This document shows positions 1 to 12,074 of a DNA stretch of 64,000 bases, one piece after another. The stretch is from Gorsachius magnificus. Taxonomy: Eukaryota > Chordata > Aves > Pelecaniformes > Ardeidae. Positions within the stretch are counted from its first letter, which is position 1. Every line of letters starts with the position of its first letter. The stretch covers positions 4,262,984 through 4,326,983 of the forward strand of contig CM067082.1 in assembly GCA_034008185.1 (NCBI GenBank). Reading direction: 5' to 3'. A program made the position numbers and the translations under genes. The notes beneath the pieces were generated by a model. The model worked only from the letters and a program-made list of their open reading frames with translations, had not been told where the DNA came from and searched no databases.

Positions 1-2460
1 CCCACAGCACATACCCATTTCACTCCAAAGTAGCTCCAGTTCTGAGCAGTAATAAAAAGTAAATTACATTTATTAAATCCCCTCATCCCGCCTTTAGGGG
101 CTGCCAGTAACAGCATTTTCATAAAAGGAAATGTCTCTCTCAGCTCCCAATCTTTCCATTTCTGTTGGAATTTGAAGTGAGGTATGATTTCTTAAGATTT
201 CTGCCAATGGCTGACATTCATGTTAGGCATGGTTAATATTTAATAAAATGTTGAACACACCATGCTATATTTCAAACTCTTCAAAGACTAGATACTAGGT
301 GAATATCATATGAGTGAGATTTCAGTTTGCCGACTGTTTGTTGCCATTGCTCCGGAAACTGTGAAATTTCAAATCACTTTGTGTTTTGGGGGGATTTTTA
401 GATGGATTCCTGTCAGAGGAGAGGAGATGTTGGAGGAGATAAAGTCCCTCTTGGAAGCAGGAGGGGTCAAGATGCCGGTCACACACAACACAAACCCTGA
501 ACAGTGGCTTCACAGTACTTCTTGGCCATTTGTCTACAGCCCTGGAAGGACTCAAGAACACAGTACTTCTTGGCCATTTGTCTACAGCCCTGGAAGGACT
601 CAAGAACACCTGTACAGGCCCAGATCAGAGCTCCTGGTGTCCTACCACAGGGTATGGCAAGCACAGGGTACTTAAGGAGCAGTATAAAGAAAATGGTCCT
701 TCTTTGATATAACCTCCCATCATCTGCTTTGGTGACTATACTGATTTTAGGAACTTCCCTACTTGAAGATAGGACCCAAGCCACTGTTGACATGCCCCAT
801 ATTTTTAATAACAGAAAATCAAAAAAAGTAACGTGTTTGCTGGATGAGTGTCTCTAGCACGCCAGTTCTATGGGAAGCAGTGGATATCAATGGAAGACCA
901 GGACACAAGAAAGGTGTTTTTCTCCTCATTGGTCTCTGCTCTGTGCAAAGACATCATCAGTCCCTCATTTCACTAGTCCATCACTTTCCATGACAGCTAG
1001 ATCTACTTTAGGAATAGCCAGAAGATAAGCCCAAATCAGACCACTGGTTTCTTGCTTGAGCAACTTGAAACCGTTCTGGATCCTCATCTCTTTCAAGTGG
1101 GAACAGGACTCTCAGTGACCACCCCACTGTAGCTCCTCCTATCCTCCAGGTGGAGAGAGGATTGTGAGATTGCATTGTCACAGTGACATATTCACCACCC
1201 AATGGAGCAGCTTGCAGGACCTGTGCTCAATACTAATTAGAAAGTCTTAGCAGAATCTCTGGCCCATTTGGATTGATACCAACCCACCTTCCCAGTGAAA
1301 AAATCTGATGAGACCAACTCCTACGAGTGCTTTCTGCTCATTCCCGGTATCACAAACCTAGTTCTGCTTTTAGACTCTCATCATCATTTTAAAAGTCCTT
1401 AGCAAAATGAATCAGACCTCAAGCCCATTTTTCAACTGCAGACCTGCAACAGCTGTAGTTAACAGAGATGTAAGGACTGAGACTTTGCCAGGATGATGGA
1501 TGGTTATTGACTCTAGAATTCCCTGAAAGTAGTTGTATGATGCAATTCATGTCTAAGCAATGGCAGTACATTTGCCAACAGTGATGGAAAGAGACTTACA
1601 TTCCAAATTTATCCAGGAAAAATACTGTCATCACAGATAAATTAGTTCAGGTTATCAAAAGAAGGCGAAGGAAGAGGAGCAGACTGTGAACAAGTCCTTC
1701 ATCCTCTGTGTGTTGCCACAACACTGTGATGATGAATTAAAGGATTATTAACAACAGATACAGAAGCAGAAAACCCGTATCCAAGTTCTTATATTTTACT
1801 TATTTTTAAATTAAATAATTCACTACAATCCCCTCCAAACAAAGAGAAGTGTTAGCTTTTTGGACACTCACATAGGAAAATGCATAAACACCTGTATAAG
1901 AATATGCTTAACAGGCTTTAAGATAAGGAAGGAAGGACACCACCCAGCTGTGGGATTTTCTGTTTGTTTATTTGATTGATTGGTTTTGGACAGTGTCTTA
2001 GTGGAATTTGACCAGATATCATTGTTGACATGCCAGCATTTGCAAAAGGACTTAAAAATCTTTTTTCAGTTCTCTTCCAAAATAAAGTCTGGTCTGTTAG
2101 ACAGTGCCCATGCTTACACACAGTGGTACTGATTTAGCTGTGATTCCAGGAGAAGAGTGCTGCAGGGACTGAAAGGTTGAAGCTGCCGTGGATTTACTGA
2201 GGAAAAAGTCCTTAGGTCATTTATCTCTGAAGATGAAGAACCTTGTATTTGCTGTACACAAAGGAATATAAAGAGTATTCTTATATTACTATGGTCCTAA
2301 CCCATTTAACATCTCACTAAGCAAGAAAAGGAGAAAAAAAGCTTTTAGAAATTGAAGAGTATTAGATGAAACCTTAGTTTTAACAGTCTCCTCCTTGTCA
2401 TTTACCTGCTTTAATCTTCAGGTATAAAGAATCTCTGCTTTAAAATAATCTGGGATGTTT
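1..2460. other. Unique non-coding stretch, no gene seen
   Basis: AT-rich, non-coding-looking sequence. The short open frames here match no family I recognise and lack exon-like flanks. The only structured item is the 48-bp tandem duplication at 512-609, listed separately. No CpG enrichment, tRNA-like or CR1 sequence was seen. Confidence 0.6.
512..609. repeat. Two-copy perfect tandem duplication, 48-bp unit
   Basis: The segment starting ACAGTACTTCTTGG at 512 is repeated in direct tandem from 560, with the last shared bases near 609. By eye the two copies are identical, which implies a recent duplication or an assembly artefact. The unit is 48 bp (16 codons), so any overlapping frame stays in phase, which explains the repeated peptide motifs in short open frames here. 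I infer no coding function. Confidence 0.9.
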
Positions 2461-2912
2461 TCATAGGAAGCTCACAGAATTGTTGAGGTTAGCATGGAAA
2501 TTGCCCACTCCAAACCACCAATCAAAAGAGTGTCAGCTAGAGGAGTTTGCTTAGCTGAGTTTTTAATATCTCCAGGGAGGGAAACACATAACCTCTTTGG
2601 GCAACCTGTTCCACTGTTTGACCACCCTCACAATAAAAAATAAAAATAATTTTTTAAAAAAACCCTATTTTCTTATATTTAAATTGAATTTCCTGTATTT
2701 CACACTGCCTGTTGTGTCTTCTCCTGACATTGGACACCACTGAGAAGCATATGGCTTTGCCTTCTTTACCCCCTCACATCAGGTATTTATATACATTGAT
2801 AAGATCCCCCTGAGCCTTCTCTTCTCCAGGCTGAACAGTCCCAGCTCTTCCAGCCTGTCCTCGTATGTCAGAAGCTCCCATCCTTCGTTCTTCTCCAGTA
2901 TGACCAGATTTA
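2461..2912 (-). mobile_element. CR1 LINE fragment, 3' end, degraded
   Basis: Read on the minus strand this is the 3' part of a CR1 non-LTR retrotransposon. The 3' hook is at the left (CACAGAATTG, near 2472). The most diagnostic block is at about 2805-2870 (CTGAGCCTTCTCTTCTCCAG and following), the complement of the conserved CR1 coding tail. No frame stays open and an A/T-rich expansion sits at 2630-2665, so this is an old dead copy. It is cut off at its 5' side near 2912. Only the conserved blocks are certain; the outer edges are approximate. Confidence 0.88.
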
Positions 2913-3027
2913 GATAGTTAGAGTTGCTGCTACTGAATCCTGACCCCACCTGCTTGAAGACAAGCCTAAGAGCCTGCTTGAAGACACATGGTCTTTGAAG
3001 ACATTAAGAAAGCACACTGCATACCAG

Positions 3028-3416
3028 AAAAGCATCTCCCCTATGAGGAAAGGCGTGTTTAGCCTGAAGAAGAGAAGGCTGAGAGGGGATCTCGTAAATA
3101 CTTACAAATATCTTAAGGGTGGATGTCATGAGGATGGAGCCAGACTCTTCTCAGTGGTGCCCAGCAACAGGACAAGGGGCAATAGGCACAAACTGAAGAA
3201 GAACAGGTTTCAGTTGAACATGAGGAAGAACTTCTTTACTCTGAGGCTGCCCAGGGGGCCTGTGGAGTCTCCTTCTCTGGAGATATTCAAAGCCCGCCTG
3301 GACGATGTCCTGTGCAACCTGCTCTGGGTAACCTTGCTTTAGCAGGGGGGTTGGACTGAATGATCTCCTGAGGTCCCTTCCAGCCCTTGCCATTCTGTGA
3401 TTCTGTGATTCTGTGA
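3028..3416 (+). mobile_element. CR1 LINE fragment with intact 3' octamer tail
   Basis: This is the terminal part of the CR1 ORF2 coding region plus its short 3' UTR in + orientation. A frame runs through most of it (stop near 3342) and shows the CR1 tail signatures RRLRGDLVNTYKYLKGG and MRKNFFTLR. A stretch between the ERxxY-like region and the FSLKKRRLRGD region is shorter than in other CR1 copies, which suggests an internal deletion. The element ends in three ATTCTGTG octamers (about 3391-3416), the characteristic CR1 terminus. It is 5'-truncated and non-autonomous. Confidence 0.93.
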
Positions 3417-3433
3417 AAAGGGAAGTCACCTTA

Positions 3434-3493
3434 GATCACAGAATCATAGGATATCTCCAGCAGGAAGGGACCCATATGGATCACTGAGTGCAA
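3434..3493 (-). mobile_element. CR1 3' terminal stub, minus strand
   Basis: About 60 bp beginning ATCACAGAATCATAGGATAT, then a GGAAGGGACCCATATGGATC-type stretch. This is the reverse complement of the last bases of a CR1 copy. It lies only 17 bp downstream of the octamer tail of the preceding + strand CR1 and points the opposite way. It is too short for subfamily assignment. Confidence 0.8.
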
Positions 3494-6400
3494 TGGTTAA
3501 CCCAAGCTTGCAGAGGCTGTGGTCAGCATAGAAAAGATGAGAAAGATGGAAAAGATGAGATTGAAGGAGAAGTAAGGCAGGGACCCTGCAGAGCGTCTCC
3601 AGTAACAGAGTGGTATAGCTGATAGGTTCAGGCAGGGACCAGACATTGAAAGCACTGGTGAAGTACTGCTGGTGGTCAGTATGACAGCAAGATAAATTAA
3701 AAAGTGTGTAAAGTAACAGGGCTTACACTTTAAGGACTTCCTCCATGAGTAATGGCAGCAGGCACGAGCTTGCTACTGCATAATAGCTTTGCAGCACAAA
3801 AGCTTGTTTCCCCCAGATGTATGCTTTTCTCACAAAGCCAGACGTGCTTTTACCTCTTGACCTGGCTGTCTTTCCTTCAGCACTGAGAAAAAGCAGTCCA
3901 CAGTCAACAAAGATCCAGCATCTCCTCTGGACATCATGGACATAAATTTGTAAAATGGTGTGGTGGAATTTTATACTATTGAAATATATGCACCATGTCC
4001 AGGACTGTCAGATTAAATGCTTTCATAGCATCCAGTTGACTGAATGCTTCATTTTTCCCCCTTTTTCTTTTTTTTTTTTTTAATAAATATCCATATTTCT
4101 CTTGGACTGCCATATTGTCTTCAGGTAGGTACACATCACCAGTCTGCAAGTTTTTTCTCATTAGCAACTCAATGCTCAGACTGGTGTCTGGGGTCTCTGC
4201 CAAACTTCCCTCTCTTCTAGTTGAGAAAAAAAGTCTCTGACATTTAGATATGGAGAATTCATTTTTCTTTTTGGCATCTCTATGACTTTTTTTTCCCCAC
4301 AAGTTCAACATTTCCAAAAGAATTTGAAATAATCTGAAGTATAATATATGAAATAAGATGGGCAAGGCACCATGTCTCTTGCTGGGATCTAAGATTAAGT
4401 CCTTGTGCCAGAGGGTTCTTGCACACAATCTATTGCTGCTTTTGGTGACTGTAGTTGCCGTGGATTTAGGAAAAGCTCTGTGTTTGATGCAGCTGAAAAC
4501 AGGTTCTTGGAGGAAACTCGATTCTCCAGGTATTAGTGCCTGAGTTTTAACACCAAAATGCATTTTGTGACTTTTTTCTGTACAATAACTTTGGAGTTAT
4601 TACTTCAGAGAAATATTGAGAGAAACCCTGGGTTTGTGTCCAGTTCCTTGAAGACAAGTTAAGGGAAAAATAAAGCAAGTTTCTGGTCATCTCATTTCTG
4701 ACGATCTTCCTGCTTGTAGAGCCATCATCTGGTCTTTAATAATCACAACTAATTTTGAAGAGGTGACCTGGTAGAAAAGCATCCTGCATAATTCCTATGG
4801 TTTTTAATTAACAGGGAGAGTTAAGATACCCTGAGACCATTTACGCCTGTTCTTCTGCTGAGCGAAAACATTGACTAACACAACAATATTTGTCTTCTTT
4901 TGGATCCCTGGTTCAAAATGATAGCAAAGTACATCAAAACACAATGTGAGGGTACGAGATATCTGTGACTGCAATTACACGTGGCAGCTGCGTTAATTAG
5001 TCATCTCAGCCTCGATGGTGGAGAGGTGAGATTACAAATTTAAACTGCTTGGGTCACAACTGTAACAAAGCCAGAATATAAACCAAAAAGACTTGTGGGA
5101 AAGAGATAGTATTTTAACTATCTCTATTTTGGAAACGTTCATCAATTGTGAAATGCCATCGGAGTTAAGAAAACATTTTATCTACTAAAACTGATTGAGT
5201 GTTGTTTCTCTGTAGAGAGGAAATTCTTGCCTGTTGCTATTTTTTGTTTCTTCAGAAAAATTTTGTCTCCAGAGACTGTACCAGGATTCAAGCCCTCTTG
5301 AACCATTGCTACTAGCCATAAGCTTGAATATTTTGTTTTGTTTGTTAAGGAATAAACTTGTTATTTTGTCCCAGTTAGTTAAATTAATTTTGCTTTCTGC
5401 ACTGATCCCCAAAGCCCAGGAGAAAACAAAATATCAGCACTCATTTATTCGAGAAAAAACATCAGAACTGGAAGATAGATTTTTCTGGATTTGTAGCAAG
5501 GGATTTTCTTGGTTTTGCAAAAATAAAAGGAAGCCAACTGATTTACCAGCACCCTGCCTTTTGGTCACTTTGCAGAAACATCAGTTTATGAATGGTTCGA
5601 GAATGTTTGGCCTTTGTCACAGGCCCAGGTAGAACAACCTAACCTGTTAGCCCTTGACAGCTCAAAAGTTTTGAATTTCTTAAACTATGCTTTTGGAAGA
5701 TGTGAACAATTAGGTTTCATTTCCTGAGTACACACCACAAACATGTCTTCTGAAAGAGGAGCAATAGGAGTTGTGGTACTTTTGTCCTCCTCTGCTTTCC
5801 AAGTCCCTGCTTTTCTTCTCCACCTCCTCTCCTTCGCCACAGCCAAACAAGGGTGTGTGTCCCCAAGCATCACCTGTGACATTGCCACAGCTCTGCTGAC
5901 TCTTTTGCTGTGGAAAATAGGGTATCTGCTACCATTAAGAGAGAGCTCAGAGCTGTGGCAGGTCCCCAGAATAGATCCTAATCTTTGACTGCTGTGGTGG
6001 AGCAGCAGGTCCAGCTCTCCAGAGCTTTCCATCATAAAACTCCATCCTGTTGTGCAATGCTCTTTTTTCTCCTCTTTTCCCACAGTAAGAGCAGCTCAGC
6101 TCCAGCCCCTGATCAGTTCTGCCTCTTGCTGAGAAGACTTGAGTAGCCTTTGATGCCAGAAATGGCGTAGAAATTAAGATGCTGTCAAAACTGATAAACA
6201 ACCCCCCATGCCCTCCCCTTAAGGAAGATCACTGAGGGGATACAATTAACAGTTCTGCCACATGTTTGCAAACACTGGAAGGGAAAGGGTCTGTCTGTCA
6301 AGGCAGCTGGTTGGGCTCAGTAAGTCAAATAAGTGTAGCTAGATCATATTCCTTGAGCTGGGCCAGGTCTGCAGCCTTCAATAGCAGAAAGGAGTCTGTC

Positions 6401-8759
6401 AAAGGGAAGGTGGATCTATGCAACACTGCCTCGACACATGCAACCCCCATTTTCCGCAGCCGGTGTCTGTGCGTTCACCTCCATCTGTCTCCTGCATGTC
6501 TCAGGGTTCTGCTTGCCTTGAGCTTTAAAACTGAGATCTGTGCAACCTTAACAGAGTGGAAAAATAGTTAAGAATTGGCCTGAAATTTCAGTTTGCACTT
6601 TTTGCTGTTGAGGGAGCAGGGAGCTAGAGGGCAATTGGCTGGTGGTGATATTGTTATTTTGGTCAAGATAAAATATATTCCAACTGTGATTGTAGAAAAG
6701 AATTATGGAGCCACTGGTGCCTATCTCTTCCTCCTTGCAGAGATGCTGGGACACTATTTCTCCCTAAGTGGAGGGAAAGTTGCAGAGAGATGTATTTTTG
6801 CAGGGAATACAGCTCTAATGAATGCCTCTAAAGACAGTCACTGACTCTCTCCCGCTCTCCACCCCTAAATGTTTCACCTCTTCATCTAATGGCTTTTTGG
6901 AGCAACAGGGCTGATTTATCCTTGTCACAGAGTGAACTGGCCTTTTACAAAGATTTATCCTACCTTCACTTTTCAGGAGGCTCTGTTCTCCTTTCCTAAT
7001 CAAGTGCTCATGTCACCCAAAACCCAGACTTGCTGGGACACAGAGAGCAGAAGGGCATCAGGGAAAACTAGCAGTGTCCTCTGGGACCAGAGCAGCTTGT
7101 GCTAAATTGACTTTTATAAGAAAAAGAACTCACATTTCATAGAGCAAAGGAACCAAAATAGTACAACTACCGAGAAGTTGCATGGTAAGGAGACGTACTG
7201 GTTTGTGAAATTCTCCTACCTTCAAAGGGCTTTATTTTATGCAGCCTCAAGTGCCATGTGCAAAGACAGAAAGGTATAAGAGACAGGAATACAACAAAGG
7301 ATTTGATATAGAAGTTCCCAGGCACCCATGGACACAAATCTTACACTCAAAAGTCAATGTGTAAATGTAACCTCTCAACGCATGCAGTGTCACAGCATGA
7401 GTTGAACAAGGAAGAACATGAGGGTGGGTTTGGTTTTGGTTTCTGGATATTTTTTTTTTTGCAGTATTTTGTGCTGCACACACAAAACGTGCAGAGACGC
7501 CACAGGCTGGGCTTGCAATTTAACTGATATGACTGTTCCTCACAGAAATTTCAAACAGTTCAGGCTGTTTGGGGCTCATATTGACTACGGTTAGAGGAGA
7601 ATGCACACCAGTTATTCTGGAATGATTTTGTGCTATGGTTAAAAAAAGAAAAGACACAGTACACCGATCCTACTTTGTTTGCTGTTCTAACAATTTTTCT
7701 TCGGCTATTCCATAAAAGTAAGCAGACTTCTGTGATTCCATTTTAGAGCTATCCAGTGGGAATAGTACCCCAGAAATTGTCTCCTGAGACAACATCTAAC
7801 CATTTCAGTAGGAAGTTCATACGAATAACATGTCGGAATGAATAGCTTGTTTTCTCTCTAGCTTCTTTCAGTGGTAAGGGGGGTGTGGGGGTAACATTAT
7901 CTTAAGGTAACATTCCTGAAAACCTCTGTAAAACACCAAACTCTCACAAGACAGCTGATCACTTTGGCCTGGAAGAGCCAAAATTCAGTTGTCTCTTTTG
8001 GCCAGTTTTATTCATAATCATACCTAATCTTAATTTTTCCTCTTCTATAAATTGAAAGTCATAACAATTCCTGTCACTCTCCCTTATTTCATCTTGTTGG
8101 TCTATGTAAGGGCTACTTTATAAAGCACTCTGTGCCTGTGTATTTACATATAGCTTAACATAATGAGCCACTAATCTTATCTGAGTACTCCAAGCAGTAT
8201 TGAAATATAGATTGTTATTAATAATGATAGCACTTACATATTACTGTTGCTGAAATGGCAGTCCTTCCCCCCCCTGCTTGCAAATGTTGCAGAAGAGTAT
8301 GTTAGTTGAATTTCAAATTATTATGTCAGGAAAACAATATCAACCACAGCAGAAACTCCATGCTTTACTAAACATGTTCCCTTCTTTGAGTGAATTGTGG
8401 CGGTGCAGATTCCTAAATCAAAAAAAAAAAAAAAAAAAAAGACATTACATGTTGGAAACTTCAGACCAGGGTTGCAGCTGAATTGAGCTGACAAACGTCA
8501 GGCAAGGCGAGGCTCCACCAAGGCTGATAAGTCAGAGACTACCTTTGGTGTCTCATCATCTTTGCTGCTAAGTGAGGGAAAGGAAGATCCTTGATCCCGA
8601 GAGGCAGGATACGCACCATGGCCACCTGGGCTGGGAAAGCTGCCATGACTCCCCTCCCAAAGTTGTCCAACTCTGTTAGCCACAGAGATTCCGCTCTTCA
8701 GGTGTCTCACCTTTAGAGAAAGCTGGGAATATTTGTCACTCAACAGTCTTCCACCTTTA
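3494..8759. other. Unique non-coding stretch, no gene seen
   Basis: AT-rich sequence without recognisable exons or CR1. It holds a small imperfect tandem of an 18-bp AAAAGATGAGAAAGATGG-type unit at 3531-3560, a T-run at about 4068-4080, and a 21-base A-run at 8420-8440. A minus-strand open frame of 195 codons (4563 to 3976) is long for this composition but shows no domain I know (see findings). Other open frames are short and featureless. Confidence 0.55.
8420..8440. repeat. A(21) mononucleotide tract
   Basis: An uninterrupted run of 21 A on the + strand. No polyadenylation signal or gene-like sequence lies upstream, so I do not read it as the tail of a processed pseudogene. Its length makes it likely to vary between individuals or to carry sequencing error. 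Confidence 0.9.
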
Positions 8760-9215
8760 AATGACATTTTGTGGAAATGGGGACGCTGTGCTGAAACGTG
8801 TTGGTTTCAGTGAAATTTCTGATGGGAAAATTGAAGAAACAGGGATTGTTTTGACTTTCTCATTTCACTCTGATGTCGAAATGTTTTGTTTCAGTAAAGC
8901 AGAGAGGCTTTGTTTTGACTTTCTTACTCTGTTTTATTTCACCCTCATTTTATATTCCAATCATTTCAATACTGTGTTTATATATTTGCCTATTATAGTA
9001 ACCGTTCCTTGGGCCATCTAAAAATATGCTGAGATGAAAGAAAATGAGTATATTTCGTATTTTCTCTGAATAGTATTGATTACTTCACATCGTAATATTT
9101 GTACAATCACTGATGGGTTTGATGGATTTTTTTTTTTTTTTCATTTCACTGAAGTTTCATTTTGCCGCAAAAGCCATTTTCAAAATGGCAGCTTTTCCCA
9201 CAGAAGAGAACATTT
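8760..9215. repeat. Possible ancient interspersed repeat, unidentified
   Basis: A T-rich, quasi-repetitive block with recurrent TTTTGACTTTCT, ATTTCACT and AAAATG/CATTTT elements. The 15-mer TTGTTTTGACTTTCT occurs at 8846 and again at 8910. Around 9140-9200, CATTTCACTGAAGTTTCATT is followed by AAGCCATTTTCAAAATGGC, which contains short inverted repeats. Composition and internal symmetry resemble a decayed transposon, but I cannot name a family and the boundaries are guesses. Confidence 0.3.
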
Positions 9216-11504
9216 ATTTACCATCAAAACTGATGTGCTACAGTAACAGTGTCTAATCACATTTAGCTGCCAGGACAATTAATTTGCCCACTGCCTGGCC
9301 ATGGCTGCCCTTTTTCCTGATGATCTAATGTACAACCTTCCCCTTGCATTGGAATAAGTCTTCTGGCCTCCTTTCTTGGGAAACCAGATACTATTTCTCT
9401 GCAGCATCCGCAGAAAGCAGTTTTTGACTGCTAGTTCAGTGCGACGGAAAACCATGGCAGCAATCAGGTTAATTTTCACATTAATCGTCGCAAGGATGTG
9501 AAGGCAATCTAGGAATATTGCCGGAAGTTTGACCAGCCTTGTTCTGAACAACCTTCTCATGGGGTTAGTGGATGGGGGTGGTGTACCTCCACCAGTCTTA
9601 CCCCCAGAGTCTTTATTTCACAATCCTTTTCAGCCCAACCAAATCCCAGTAATCAGAGCTAAAGATCTGTACAGTCAATGTATTGGGAATGGGATCTTTG
9701 CTTAAGGTTTGCCTTTGGTATCTGATTCCTGGAAGTCAGGAGAGGCAGCCTAAGTCTCCACCTGGAAGTCTAAAGAATAGCATACTAAGCTCAAAGATAG
9801 GTCTGCGTATAACACTGTCCCATGCTATATCCCATACAGCCCTGGGAATCCCCTGGGTTATTTCTACCACTGCCATAGTGCAATAAAACCCCCCTCCTAT
9901 TCTGCGTGGCTTGGTTGGTGCTTTCCAGTGCTCTGGTGTGTGATTTCAGGATCCTCTGGTATCCATCTTTATCTTTCCCGTGCTTTCAGATTTATAACCA
10001 TTTCTCCCCACTTAACTCTTAATATCCTTCATACACACCATGCATGAAAACTCTGTTGTTTTATTCAGGCCATACTTCTGCCAAATAAAACACCAGCAGC
10101 ATAACGATGCTGTTGCATAGCTTCAGTTTTAATGCCCTGACAAGGTTTTTATTACTCCAGATTTTAACTAACATATTCGTATTTCTAGATGCTTTCCTTG
10201 TTCTCACTTTTATTTCCACCTCTGTGCTGGTGTTATCTATTATTACCAGGTTGCCACAGTAACTGCATTCCTCAACACTCCTTATTTGTTCCACACCAAT
10301 TGTTATATGGACTGCGTTTGCTCCCACTGTTGCCAAGATCTTGGTCTTTTTTTTTTGTTATTATTGAAACTTTCACCCTTATCTTCTCCCCTTTATCAGT
10401 GCTTTGGAAGCTTTTGGCTGCAAGTCAGGAGGCAAGAAAGGAGAGAGGTACCTCCTTCTCCAAGGCCCTGTATTCACATTTCTCATTGGAAATATTGCTG
10501 GTTTCTGAGGCGGTTGACTTCTTATAAATCTCTACGAGTAATCAAGGTTTCCACATCTCTAACCATCCTCTAAGGAGCAAGAAGAATCCCTCTTTAGCCT
10601 GGTGCAGATCACCTCCCTCCCCAGGACTGCTCTGAGTGGGAGCTATAGCAAACTGACCACCCCAGCGGCTTTGTCTGGTTTGCAGTAACATCCCCATGCA
10701 CAGCACTGGACAACCCCAAACCCCACTCCACGCCAATGTACCCTTCCTGAAACTGTTAAATGAACTCCCACAAGCTCTGTAAGGGGATCTCCTTCCCTCT
10801 CTCTCTCTCAATCTCTATGTTTTGCTGCCCTCTCCTGCTCAACTTGGAAACCTCTCGAACCTTTCAAACTGGGGACTGCAGAGCCCCCCTGGAAGTTATA
10901 GGCACCCTCATACACTTGCCAGTTTTTGCCAGAGCAGAGCCGCTCTGATGGGAGCAAATCAGCAGAGGCAGAAAGCAGGTACAGGGTATTAGTGGAGACT
11001 GAGATTAACACTTCCCGACTTACCTGCTCTGGGAAAAACCCGTGCAGTGAATGCTCTGCAGAAGCAGCAGTAATAAAATGCTCCCGCAGCTTGACCCTGG
11101 CTGAAGCACCAATGAGGGCATTTTCCAATGCCCAGGTGTGCCCTCAGAGCAGATGAAGATATTTCCCTCCCCTTTTTGCCCATCTTTCTGTTTCCCCTTA
11201 ATTGGCTGGAGCTCAAGGTGGGGTGGTGGGAGGAGAATGGAGATGTGCTGCCAGCATTGCAGCCGCCGCTGTGGTGCAGCCTCCGAGTTCACACTTAGGA
11301 GCTCCTCAGGGGGCCCCCCACCATGCTCTGCTCCCTGGGTAATGGCAGCAGAAAGCCTGGTGACTGCAACCACCTAAAATGGTGATGGGCAGTACTGCTG
11401 CTCCCTCCACGCAGACCCTGTGCCCAGGAAGCACCTAGCTGCCAAAGTACCTGTCTCAGAAGCATTATCGCCTACTGAAGTGGGGTGTAGTCTCCATTTC
11501 AAAC
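9216..11504. other. Unique non-coding stretch, no gene seen
   Basis: Mixed composition, with a T-run near 10349 and a short (TC)n tract near 10797-10810. Overlapping short open frames occur on both strands at 10.9-11.4 kb, but none has a recognisable domain or a convincing splice context. Confidence 0.5.
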
Positions 11505-12074
11505 ATGGATGGAGTGATTTCTGCACTCCAGACTGGTGAGGCCACACCTTGAATACTGTGTTCAGTTTTGAGCCCCTCACTACAGGAAAGATGTTGCGTT
11601 GCTGGAACATGTCTGGAGGAGAGCAACAAAGCTGGTGAGGGGTCTGGAGCACAAGGTTTACGAGGAGTGGCTGAGGGAACTGGGGTTGTTCAGCCTGGAG
11701 AAGAAAACGCTCCAGGGAGACCTTATTGCCCTCTACAACTGCCTGACAGAAGACTGTAGAGAGGTGGGGGTCAGTCTGTTCTCCAGGTAACGGGCAACAG
11801 GATGAGGGGAAATGGTCTGAAGTTGCACTAGGGCAGGTTTAGATTGGACATTAGGAAAAAGCTTTTCAATGAAAGGGTTGTCAAGCATTGGAAGGGGCTG
11901 CCCAGGGAAGTGGTCGAGTCCCCATCCCTGGGGGTATTTAAAAGCTAGGCAGACGAGGTGCTTAGGGACATGGGTTTAGTGGTGGAATAGCAGGGTTAGG
12001 TTAACGGTTGGACTTGATGATCTTAAAGGTCTTTTCCAACCAAAAAATTCTACGATTCTATGATTTCATGATGC
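11505..12074 (+). mobile_element. CR1 LINE fragment, ORF2 C-terminus plus 3' UTR
   Basis: A + strand CR1 copy whose conserved sequence begins around CTCCAGACTGGTGAGG (about 11525; the left edge is uncertain). It runs to the terminal octamers ATTCTACG/ATTCTATG at about 12047-12074. A frame at 11599-11790 encodes the CR1 tail signatures [13 protein letters not shown] and [12 protein letters not shown], then stops in what should still be coding sequence, so the copy is dead. Later parts (GGGCAGGTTTAGATTGGACA near 11830 and GGTTGGACTTGATGATCTTA near 12005) match the other CR1 tails in this window. Confidence 0.93.

Noticed and set aside
8278..8440. Processed pseudogene with an A21 tail
   Set aside because: No polyadenylation signal and no recognisable coding or RNA-derived body upstream of the tract.
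11599..11790. Host gene encoding a 63-residue protein
   Set aside because: The translation is the C-terminal tail of CR1 ORF2, so it belongs to the transposon fragment.
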